The notes below the pieces were generated by a model. It searched no databases and was not told the DNA's origin. It was given only the letters and a program-made list of their open reading frames with translations. This document shows, in pieces, positions 5,320-12,465 of a DNA stretch of 13,884 nucleotides. The stretch covers positions 1-13,884 of the forward strand of contig DAOVQB010000114.1 of assembly GCA_030628905.1 (NCBI GenBank). The letters run 5' to 3'. Numbering within the stretch: position 1 is the stretch's first letter; each line of letters starts with the position of its first letter. The DNA is from DAOVQB01 sp023128935 (GTDB taxonomy: Bacteria; Eisenbacteria; RBG-16-71-46; CAIMUX01; WJJG01). Made by a program: the position numbers and the translations under genes.

Positions 5320-8298
5320 ATGATCCCAAGTCCTCGCCTTCCCTTAGGTTCCCTTTCGTTGGCTTCTCTTCCCTTAGCTCTCCTTTCCTTGGCTTCTCTT
5401 CCCTTAGCTTCCTTGTTCTTGGTCATTGCCTTCTGTGCGGCCATGCCCCAGGCGGCTTTGGGCGCAGCGATTCAGCCGGCCTTTGCGGACTACATCGCGA
5501 CCCTCGGTGACCAGGATCCGGTCTCGGCGATTCTCTTCCTGCGCGAGCAGGCGCCCATCGGGAGCATAGATGCCGCCCTCAAGGCCGAGCGTGCCACGCG
5601 GCGCGAACGCCATGAGCGCATCGTGACCGCCCTGCGGGAAGCCAGCGCGTCGCAGACCGAGTTGCTTGCGCTGCTGGCCGAGCAACAGCGCCACGGCGAG
5701 GTAATCGGGTACACCCCATACTGGATCTCGAATCTGATTGTCGTGCAGGCCACCAAGGCTTGCATACAAAGCCTTTCACAGCGGGCTGACATAGATATCA
5801 TCGAACCCAATTTCACGACCCATCTAATTGAACCGGTCGGACAACGGCACCCCGGTACGGGCGCCGGCGGTCGCGGAATCGGTGTCACGCCAGGGCTGCG
5901 TGCGATCAATGCCGACCGGGTCTGGAGCGAGCTAGGGATCACCGGAGCCGGGCGCCTACTTGCCAACTGCGATACGGGCGTTGACGGCGCCCACCCCGCT
6001 CTCGCCGATCGCTGGCGTGGTGCCCACGGGCATCCCGCGGGCGAATGCTGGCTCAACAGCGTAGGCGGCTACCCTGACTTTCCCCACGACCAAGGTGAGC
6101 ACGGCACACATGTCATGGGCACGCTCACGGGCTTGGGGGTAGCCACGGAGGACACTATCGGCGTGGCCTGGAACGCCCTTTGGATCGCCTGTGACGCCAT
6201 TGGACAGGGCGCCACCCCGGAATTCGACAACGACATCATCGAAGCCTTCCAATGGTTTGCCGATCCTGACGGCGATCCGGCCACTGTGGATGATGTGCCC
6301 GATGTAGTGCAGAACTCTTGGGGAGTCAGCGAGATGTTTCCCGGCTATCTGATCTGCGACAGCCGCTGGTGGGAGGTGATCGACTATTGTGAGGCCGCCG
6401 GAGTGGTCACCTGCTGGTCTGCCGGCAACGAGGGTCCAGAACCCTTCAGCGTTCGCTCACCGGCCGATCGCGTTACGACACCGCGCAACACCTTCTCGGT
6501 GGGTGCCATCGACGCCACGAACTACGGTTTCCCCTACCCGATGGCCAACTTTTCATCCCGCGGGCCTTCGCGGTGCGACAGCTCCTCGATCAAGCCTGAG
6601 GTCGCGGCCCCCGGTGTGGATGTCTATTCCTCAGTCCCGGGAGGCGAGTATGAGCAGGACGGTTGGAGCGGAACCTCCATGGCCGGACCCCATGTGGCCG
6701 GTGTGGTGGCTCTCATGCGCGAGGCCAATCCGAACCTGCCCGTGGACACGATCAAACAGATCCTGATGCAAACCGCCGTGGACCACGGCGATCCGGGCGA
6801 GGACAATGACTATGGCTGGGGTGTGGTCGATGCCTATGAGGCCGTGCTGCAAGCCATGTCGGGATTCGGGACGCTGGCTGGAACAGTGACCAACGCGTCC
6901 AATGGTGGCACCCCCCTTCTCCGCGCCATGGTCAGAGCCCTTGAGGGCGAGTGCGAGACCGCCACCGGCGTTGACGGTTCCTATGCCATGAGCTTATCTG
7001 CGGGAACCTATACAGTGACTGCGAGCCATCCGAGCTTCGAGGCGCAGACAGTCTATGACATCGTGATCAATGAGGACGCAACTACAACCCTGGATTTCTC
7101 ACTCATCGACATCGCCCCCCCCGTGATCACGCACACCACCGACTATCGCTCCACCGACGATACGATCGGTCCCTACGAGATCGAAAGCACGGTAACCGAC
7201 TTCTCCGCCCTCGAGGCAGTAACCCTCTATTACCGCCTGGATGGTGGCCCATGGGAAACCCTGGCCATGAATCCTGCAGGCGAGGATCTCTATGCGGCCT
7301 CCATCCCCGGCCAGCCCTACGTCTCTCTGATCGAGTACTATGTAGAAGCCGAGGACATCGTACACCTGATATCGACTGACCCCCCGTTGGCCCCCGTGGA
7401 GCTCTACAGCTTTTGGGTCGCACCGCTGGTCACGCATTTTGAGGACTCCATGGAGTCCGGGGCTGCCGGCTGGATGCATGCTGTCGTCACTCCCGGCTTC
7501 AACGACCAATGGCACCTGAGCCTTCAGCGCAATCACACCCCCGGCGGATCGCACAGTTGGAAGTGTGGCGATCAAGGACAGGGAACCTACGCCGCCATGC
7601 TCGATGCCGGCTTGGTGACGCCGGAGATCGAGCTCGGCGCCGACGCCTACTTGCACTACTGGCAGTGGATGGAGATTGATGACTATCCACCTGTTCCGGG
7701 CTACACCTACGACGGTGCGCTCCTTGAAATCAGTGCGGGCGGGAGTGACTGGGAGCAGGTATTCCCCGACAGCGGCTACACGTACAAGATCCAGGTCACG
7801 GGGGCACCGGGACCCTTCCCCGCCGAGACCGAGGTCTACGCAGGGACGTATGATTGGCACGAGGTGCACTTCGATCTCTCTGCCTACACCGGGCCCGTAG
7901 AGCTGCGTTTGCGCTTCGGCACCAATGTCGTCACCCAGATGGAAGGCTGGTATATCGACGACATCCTTATTGAAGGTTTCCATACAGAGTTCAGCGGGAT
8001 CGAGACGGATGACTTCAAGTGCGTGCTCCTGCTGCGCGATGCGGATCCAAACCCCTTTGATGGCACCACGACTCTGCGCTATCAGCTGCCCGCTAACACA
8101 GCTGTGCTGCTACAGGTATTCGATTTGAGTGGCCGCCTAGTTCGCACCCTTGCATCGCGACAGCAGCAGCCGGGGTTATATTCCGTGTCGTGGGATGGGC
8201 GCGATGCGGCCCACCGCCGCGTGCCTTCCGGTATCTACCTGACCCGCTTGCAGGCGGGCGCGCAGTCAGTTACAGCGAGAGCTGTCCTGATCCGATAG
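5320..8298 (+). CDS. Secreted S8 subtilisin-like serine protease with multidomain C-terminus
   Basis: A 992-aa exported protease. The ATG at 5320 has AGGTGG 6 nt upstream and begins a signal peptide; the open frame from 5206 adds 38 residues without signal character. The signal core (about residues 7-40) is made of repeated SLPLA/SLSLA units and ends near ALGAA (46-50). Residues about 55-170 form a propeptide-like region. The catalytic triad is D218 (CDTGVDG), H261 (HGTHVMGT) and S453 (GTSMAGPH), with oxyanion N370 (SAGNEG), so it should be active. Then come a carboxypeptidase-regulatory-like beta-sandwich (about 516-600), an Ig-like domain (about 603-695), a jelly-roll ending GWYIDDILIEG (about 705-890), and a FlgD-like C-terminus (about 905-992) with DADPNPF, VFDLSGRLVRTL and VPSGIYL. 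That last domain is used in related bacteria for surface sorting or anchoring. It probably degrades external protein, and forms a pair with the next gene. Confidence 0.93.
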   Translation: MIPSPRLPLGSLSLASLPLALLSLASLPLASLFLVIAFCAAMPQAALGAAIQPAFADYIATLGDQDPVSAILFLREQAPIGSIDAALKAERATRRERHERIVTALREASASQTELLALLAEQQRHGEVIGYTPYWISNLIVVQATKACIQSLSQRADIDIIEPNFTTHLIEPVGQRHPGTGAGGRGIGVTPGLRAINADRVWSELGITGAGRLLANCDTGVDGAHPALADRWRGAHGHPAGECWLNSVGGYPDFPHDQGEHGTHVMGTLTGLGVATEDTIGVAWNALWIACDAIGQGATPEFDNDIIEAFQWFADPDGDPATVDDVPDVVQNSWGVSEMFPGYLICDSRWWEVIDYCEAAGVVTCWSAGNEGPEPFSVRSPADRVTTPRNTFSVGAIDATNYGFPYPMANFSSRGPSRCDSSSIKPEVAAPGVDVYSSVPGGEYEQDGWSGTSMAGPHVAGVVALMREANPNLPVDTIKQILMQTAVDHGDPGEDNDYGWGVVDAYEAVLQAMSGFGTLAGTVTNASNGGTPLLRAMVRALEGECETATGVDGSYAMSLSAGTYTVTASHPSFEAQTVYDIVINEDATTTLDFSLIDIAPPVITHTTDYRSTDDTIGPYEIESTVTDFSALEAVTLYYRLDGGPWETLAMNPAGEDLYAASIPGQPYVSLIEYYVEAEDIVHLISTDPPLAPVELYSFWVAPLVTHFEDSMESGAAGWMHAVVTPGFNDQWHLSLQRNHTPGGSHSWKCGDQGQGTYAAMLDAGLVTPEIELGADAYLHYWQWMEIDDYPPVPGYTYDGALLEISAGGSDWEQVFPDSGYTYKIQVTGAPGPFPAETEVYAGTYDWHEVHFDLSAYTGPVELRLRFGTNVVTQMEGWYIDDILIEGFHTEFSGIETDDFKCVLLLRDADPNPFDGTTTLRYQLPANTAVLLQVFDLSGRLVRTLASRQQQPGLYSVSWDGRDAAHRRVPSGIYLTRLQAGAQSVTARAVLIR
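5338..5422 (+). repeat. 30-bp tandem repeat inside the signal peptide
   Basis: Units at 5338-5367, 5368-5397 and a partial third at 5398-5422 begin with CTTCCCTTAG. The first two end in TTGGCTTCT, and all are strongly pyrimidine-rich. Each unit encodes ten residues of the SLPLASLSLA type. Because 30 is a multiple of 3, gain or loss of a unit changes only the length of the hydrophobic core by ten residues. Confidence 0.85.
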
Positions 8299-8351
8299 GG
8301 GCATATACCCTAGGAGTCGCTAGGGGCATATACCCTAAGAGTCGCTAGGGG
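8296..8351 (+). repeat. 25-bp tandem repeat starting at the S8 stop codon
   Basis: Unit 1 (8296-8320) and unit 2 (8321-8345) differ at one base (TAGGAG versus TAAGAG), and the first six bases of a third unit (TAGGGG) follow. The TAG stop codon is the first three bases of unit 1. Each unit contains TAGGG-(7 nt)-CCCTA, and CCCTAG-(6 nt)-CTAGGG spans the junction of units 1 and 2, so alternative hairpins are possible. A run of six T lies at 8360-8365, nine bases after the last TAGGG, too far for a classical terminator. Confidence 0.85.
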
Positions 8352-8455
8352 ACCGGGCCTTTTTTGCCGAAATCGCGTGTGCGCAGGTGTCTGTCTTGTG
8401 ATAGATTGGGTTGTGTATGTCCCGTGTGTTCAAGCCGGGATGAAGATACTATTAC

Positions 8456-8486
8456 GGCCGGGTACGGAGGCGGCCAATACGGAGGG
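8456..8486 (+). promoter_or_regulatory. Duplicated Shine-Dalgarno region before the cysteine protease
   Basis: ACGGAGG occurs twice, at 8464-8470 and 8479-8485. The second copy is the proper ribosome site, about 8 nt before the ATG at 8494. The first is in the 10-nt loop of a short hairpin, GGCCG (8456-8460) with CGGCC (8471-8475). No convincing promoter was found in the 195-base gap, so readthrough from the S8 gene is possible. Confidence 0.4.
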
Positions 8487-8493
8487 TTAACAC

Positions 8494-10614
8494 ATGAAAT
8501 CAACATCAACCCGATTTGGGACTGGAAGAGCTTTGGGGCTCGGCGTTCTGCTCGCTGCTGTCCTAGCGGTGACGTTGGTCCCCTCATCAGTTTGGGCCGA
8601 CAACGAGATTTGGAACCAGGCAGAGGAGCTAGCCAAGGTTCAGCGCGAAATAGAGGAAAATGGCTGGCTTTGGGAGGCTGCCCCTAATTGGATCAATGCG
8701 CTCCCACCATCAGAGCGGGGTAACTACCATGGCTATATCCCCCCGCCAGCGGATGTGACATTCAAGCATCGCGGCGGTGTGCTGGAGTCTCTCCCTTCTG
8801 AGGATCTCCCCGAATCCTGGGATTGGCGCGAGATGGGCGGTACAACATCTCCGCGGAATCAGTATGGCTGCGGCTCGTGCTGGGCGTTCGCGCCAGTGGG
8901 AGCATTGGAGAGCATCTACATGCTCACAACTGGAACCGAGGTGCTCTTCTCCGAGCAGCACTGCATCTCCTGCAATGAGTATGGCTCCGGCTGCAATGGC
9001 GGCCAGATGGCCAGCTGCTACGACCTGTGGATCTGGGCGGGCTCCGTGCGCAGGACCTGCATGCCGTATGGGTATCCCTATAACGACCCCTGCATCCACC
9101 ATGAGTGCGACATACCAGTCAGACTCAATGAAACCATCTGGGTTATGAACGTGGAGGACGATCTAAAAACCGCCATAATGACTCATCACGCCATTGCCGT
9201 GCTCGTGTATGCCAGCTCCGTGTGGGACTGGTATGGCGGCGGGTGCCTGAATGGGCCCACCGGCCCACCGAACCACTGCGTGGTGCTCTGCGGCTGGGAC
9301 AACGCCGCCTGCTATGGCAACGGCGCCTGGTTGGTCAAGAACAGCTGGGGCACCGGTTGGGGCGAGGGCGGCTACGCCTGGGTGCAGTTCGGCTCCAGCA
9401 CGATGGGGGCGCAAGCCTATGTGCTCGACATCGAGCTTCCGAAGGAAGCCATCGTGACCTATAGGTCACATGAAGTCCTGGATGCCAATGGCGTGCTCAA
9501 TCCGGGCGAGACGGTTCCGATTGCGGTCACCGTCACTAACTATGGCCTCGGGGATGCGACCAACCTCACGGGCGTACTCACCTCCCGGACGCCTGGCGTC
9601 ACCGTAATCGACGATACGGCCAGTTTCGATGACATCGGATCCTGGCGCACGACCACCTCGCATGCACCGCACTTCACGGTACAGGTGGGAGGGGTCCCGC
9701 CCGGTACGAAGGTCGAGTTCGAGCTGCAGGTTGTCTCCGACCAGGCCAATGACGTTTCCGCCTTCTCCGATTTCATTGGACCCGCCCCCGTGATCTACGC
9801 GACCGACTTCGAGGACGGCGCAGTGGGCTGGTCACATGGCGCGATCTCCGGCATGGACGATTGGCAGCTCGGCATCCCGCGCGTGTTTGATAACCAGTGG
9901 GATCCGGTGCATCCCTTCTCGGGCTCTCATCTCTACGGCACGGACCTGAACTGGGATGTGCCGCCGTGGGATGGGTTCTACCCGGTCGAAGCACACAACT
10001 ATCTGCAATCGCCGGTGATCGACTGCTCTGGCATGTTCGGCGTGCATCTACAGCTCTACCGCTGGCTCACTTCGGAGGAGTCGTATTGGGATGTAGCCAA
10101 CATCTTGGTCAACGCAACAGAGGTCTGGAGGAACGAGGAACACAGTCACCACAAGGACCTTAGCTGGGTGCCGATGAACATCGACATATCAGAATATGCC
10201 GACGACAACCCAGCCGTCACGATCCGCTTTGAGATGAACAGCGACGCGGCCTGGCAGTTCGGTGGCTGGAACCTGGACGATGTGCGCGTTGTCGCGACCT
10301 GTGGAGCGCACATCGCTCGCCCCGAGATAGACAGGCCTCAGCTGACTATCTCATCTAGTCCCAACCCCTGCATCTCACTCACCCAGCTGCGCCTGACCAT
10401 CCCTGAAGGGATTTCGGAGGCGACGCTGCAGATCTTTGATGCCACGGGGCGGACGGTGCGGACATTGCACGAGGGCAGTATCACCGCCGGGATGCACCTC
10501 TTCCAGTGGACCGGGAAGGATGCACAAGGCCAGCCCGTGCCGGCCGGCACATACTACTGCCGCGCTGAGCTCGGCGAGCAGTCGGCCGTAAGTCGGATCA
10601 TCAGGATCCAGTAG
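8494..10614 (+). CDS. Secreted C1A papain-like cysteine protease with jelly-roll and FlgD-like C-terminus
   Basis: A 706-aa exported peptidase. A signal peptide (basic start, hydrophobic 13-30, cleavage near SSVWAD at 31-36) is followed by a short propeptide-like stretch. The papain domain (about 105-315) starts LPESWDWRE and has all active-site residues: Q123, C129 (YGCGSCWAFA), H261 (PNHCVVLCGWD) and N283 (LVKNSWGTGWGEGGY). The GCNGG motif at 166-170 is also papain-like, and many extra cysteines suggest disulfides. Next come a CARDB-like beta-sandwich (about 320-430), a jelly-roll (about 435-605) ending GGWNLDDVRVV, and a FlgD-like domain (about 615-706) with SSPNPC, IFDATGRTVRTL and VPAGTYYCRAEL. 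Its layout mirrors the S8 protein although the catalytic domains are unrelated. It lies 195 bases downstream on the same strand, suggesting a joint role in protein degradation or processing at the cell surface or outside. Confidence 0.93.
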   Translation: MKSTSTRFGTGRALGLGVLLAAVLAVTLVPSSVWADNEIWNQAEELAKVQREIEENGWLWEAAPNWINALPPSERGNYHGYIPPPADVTFKHRGGVLESLPSEDLPESWDWREMGGTTSPRNQYGCGSCWAFAPVGALESIYMLTTGTEVLFSEQHCISCNEYGSGCNGGQMASCYDLWIWAGSVRRTCMPYGYPYNDPCIHHECDIPVRLNETIWVMNVEDDLKTAIMTHHAIAVLVYASSVWDWYGGGCLNGPTGPPNHCVVLCGWDNAACYGNGAWLVKNSWGTGWGEGGYAWVQFGSSTMGAQAYVLDIELPKEAIVTYRSHEVLDANGVLNPGETVPIAVTVTNYGLGDATNLTGVLTSRTPGVTVIDDTASFDDIGSWRTTTSHAPHFTVQVGGVPPGTKVEFELQVVSDQANDVSAFSDFIGPAPVIYATDFEDGAVGWSHGAISGMDDWQLGIPRVFDNQWDPVHPFSGSHLYGTDLNWDVPPWDGFYPVEAHNYLQSPVIDCSGMFGVHLQLYRWLTSEESYWDVANILVNATEVWRNEEHSHHKDLSWVPMNIDISEYADDNPAVTIRFEMNSDAAWQFGGWNLDDVRVVATCGAHIARPEIDRPQLTISSSPNPCISLTQLRLTIPEGISEATLQIFDATGRTVRTLHEGSITAGMHLFQWTGKDAQGQPVPAGTYYCRAELGEQSAVSRIIRIQ

Positions 10615-10624
10615 GTTAGATAAA

Positions 10625-10639
10625 GCCGCCTAGAGCGGC
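10625..10639 (-). terminator. Candidate terminator of the heptosyltransferase operon
   Basis: GCCGC-CTAGA-GCGGC forms a 5-bp GC stem. Read on the minus strand it is followed directly by TTTATCT, so it can act on transcripts leaving the fusion gene that ends at 10708. The stem is short and the T-tract is imperfect. Confidence 0.45.
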
Positions 10640-10658
10640 GAACCCATCGTTCATCAAC

Positions 10659-10699
10659 CGGGGAAGCTTCCCACCGTGAAGCTTCCCCGCTTCTTCTTT
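10659..10699 (+). terminator. Rho-independent-type terminator of the cysteine protease gene
   Basis: CGGGGAAGCTTC (10659-10670) and GAAGCTTCCCCG (10678-10689) make a perfect 12-bp stem with a 7-nt loop, followed on the plus strand by CTTCTTCTTT. It begins 44 nt after the cysteine protease stop codon. The tail is T-rich but interrupted by C. Confidence 0.7.
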
Positions 10700-10707
10700 G
10701 GTACTGC

Positions 10708-12465
10708 TTAGGGCTCGGGTCCACTACGATCGACCGAACTGGCCAGTATCCGGCGAATGGCGCTGGGGAGATCGTCAGCAACCATGGTATCAGGGGGGAG
10801 TTCGCCCCCGCGTGTCAGGTGCACCTCCCTCCCGTAGCCGGTCCGCACCAGGACGGGGTGGCATCCCGCCGCAAGGCCCGCCAGCAGATCCTCCCGTGTA
10901 TCGCCAATCATGAAAGACCGGCCTGGATCGAGGTCGAGATCGGCGATCGCTTCCAGGAGCATTCCAGGCTCTGGCTTGCGGCAGGCGCAGGGGCCGGTGT
11001 GGTCCGGGTGATGTAGGCAGATGTAGAAGCGATCGATCTGCACGGCGTGCAGCCTCAGTTGTCTCTGCAACTCTGCATGGACCGCATCGACCTCCTCGCG
11101 TGAGAAGTATCCCCGGGCGATCCCCGATTGATTGGTCACCACAACCAACCTGAATCCCGCCCCACGCGCATCGCGCAGTGACGGACCCACGCCCGGTAGG
11201 AGGCGGACTTGCTCCGGGGCTCGCAGATAGGCGACGAGTTCGCAGATCGTTCCATCTCGGTCAAGGAAGATGGCCTTGCCCCTTTGGTCTGGGGCGGATT
11301 TCTCACCAAGCTCCGCCGAGGCCGGGTCCGCAGAGGACCCGGCGCTCAGAGAAGTCCTCACATCGCGCTCCTGAACGGGGTGCTGGCTGCGGATACTCGC
11401 AGCGAGCCCTCTACGGACCCGGCTTCGGCTCCTCCCCCCTGATCTGTGAGCGTCCGCAAGCAGCTCCAGAACGGTCTGGCCAACCCTCTCAGGTGTGATC
11501 TCGGCCATGCAGGGCGCAGGATCACCTCGGGGACAGTCGCGGCGAAAACATGGCGCGCATTCCCAATTATCGCACAGGACCCGGTGGCCTACGCCCAGCG
11601 GGCGGGTCCAGGCAGGATCCGTTGAGCCGAAGATGGCTACCACGCGTGTCCCCACCGCCGCCGCCAGATGCATGGATCCCGTGTCGTTGCAGACCGCGGC
11701 GTCCATATCTCGGAGGAGCTCTGCCGAGAAAACGAGCGAACCCTCGCCCGCCGCGTTACTCCAGGTGGGCCCCGCCCCGCCTAGAACCTGTTGAGCTTGT
11801 TGCCGTTCCGCCCGCGATCCGATCACGACACCTCCGATGCCCTGTGCCTCGAGGCTCTTTCTCAGGTGCCGGAAATGCGCCACGGGCCATTGCTTGGCTG
11901 CTCCATACTGCACGCCAGGGCAGAGTGCAACTCCCGGGATCGATCGCCCCGCCAGTGTGGGGCTGTGCTCCTGGAGGAATGCATGCACCTTGGCCCGGGC
12001 ATCGTCTGCCGGGGGAAGCACTGGAAGCTCTGGGAAGCTTTCGGCGCCGGCGCGCCGGGCGAGTTCACAAAACTCAGCGGATAGGTGCATCACGCCCCGG
12101 GCCGGTCGCTCCACCGCTTCGGTAAGCAGCAGACCACGCCCTTGCTCCACCCAACCGATCCGGCGTTCGATGGCCGCCAAGTAGGCTTGCAGGGCCGATG
12201 AAAATGAGGGCGTGAAGATGATTGCCCGCGGCACCTTCGTTTTGCGCAAGGCCCGCACCGCAGCCAGGGCAGTCAGTCCCGGCCCGCGGCCCTTCTTGAG
12301 CAGCAGCCGGGGAGCCTCCGGGCAGATGTGTGCGGTCAGCTCCAATGGAAGCCGGCGACCGGCCAGCACCAGGTCCGCCTCCGCAGCCAGCGCACATCCC
12401 TCCAGGGCGGGCAGCGCCAGGAGGGTATCACCCACCCAGTTCGGCAGGCGCAGTAGTGTTCTCAT
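10708..12465 (-). CDS. Fusion of WaaF-type heptosyltransferase and GmhB-type heptose-bisphosphate phosphatase
   Basis: A 585-aa protein with two complete enzymes. Residues 1-340 are a GT9 heptosyltransferase of the WaaF (RfaF) type: LPNWVGDT at 7-14 with D13, WVEQGRGLLLTEAV at 105-118, KQWP at 191-194, NDTGSMHLAAA at 260-270, then IFGSTDP and a C-terminal cysteine cluster (CAPCFRRDCP). It would add heptose from ADP-heptose to the LPS inner core at the cytoplasmic face. Residues 397-585 are a HAD phosphatase of the GmhB type: FLDRDGTI (D402, D404), TNQSG at 444-448, the zinc ligands C483, H485, C493 and C495, CRKPEPG (K497), and MIGDTREDL (D522). GmhB removes the 7-phosphate during ADP-heptose synthesis. 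A poorly conserved linker, about 342-395, joins them; both halves have normal family length. The ATG overlaps the upstream stop by 4 nt (ATGA), implying translational coupling. Confidence 0.92.
   Translation of the reverse strand: MRTLLRLPNWVGDTLLALPALEGCALAAEADLVLAGRRLPLELTAHICPEAPRLLLKKGRGPGLTALAAVRALRKTKVPRAIIFTPSFSSALQAYLAAIERRIGWVEQGRGLLLTEAVERPARGVMHLSAEFCELARRAGAESFPELPVLPPADDARAKVHAFLQEHSPTLAGRSIPGVALCPGVQYGAAKQWPVAHFRHLRKSLEAQGIGGVVIGSRAERQQAQQVLGGAGPTWSNAAGEGSLVFSAELLRDMDAAVCNDTGSMHLAAAVGTRVVAIFGSTDPAWTRPLGVGHRVLCDNWECAPCFRRDCPRGDPAPCMAEITPERVGQTVLELLADAHRSGGRSRSRVRRGLAASIRSQHPVQERDVRTSLSAGSSADPASAELGEKSAPDQRGKAIFLDRDGTICELVAYLRAPEQVRLLPGVGPSLRDARGAGFRLVVVTNQSGIARGYFSREEVDAVHAELQRQLRLHAVQIDRFYICLHHPDHTGPCACRKPEPGMLLEAIADLDLDPGRSFMIGDTREDLLAGLAAGCHPVLVRTGYGREVHLTRGGELPPDTMVADDLPSAIRRILASSVDRSGPEP
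11321..11343. repeat. Inverted repeat in the linker coding region
   Basis: GCCGGGTCC (11321-11329) and GGACCCGGC (11335-11343) pair perfectly around GCAGA. GGACCCGGC occurs again at 11415-11423. All three copies lie in the DNA that encodes the linker between the two enzyme domains. Confidence 0.7.

Noticed and set aside
7099..7983. 294-aa open frame on the minus strand opposite the S8 protease
   Set aside because: It is antisense to a well-supported multidomain coding region, has no recognisable motif, and is explained by GC-rich codon use.
8296..8351. CRISPR-like array
   Set aside because: The two units are directly adjacent with no spacers and there are no cas genes.
8360..8365. T6 run after the 25-bp repeats as a terminator of the S8 gene
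   Set aside because: The nearest stem (CCCTA/TAGGG) is weak and ends nine bases before the T run, so it does not fit an intrinsic terminator well.
8396..8421. TTGTGA...TATGTC as a promoter for the cysteine protease
   Set aside because: The spacer is only 14 nt and both hexamers are poor matches.
11550..12125. 191-aa plus-strand open frame opposite the heptosyltransferase
   Set aside because: It is rich in arginine and proline, lacks motifs, and lies opposite clear GT9 motifs.
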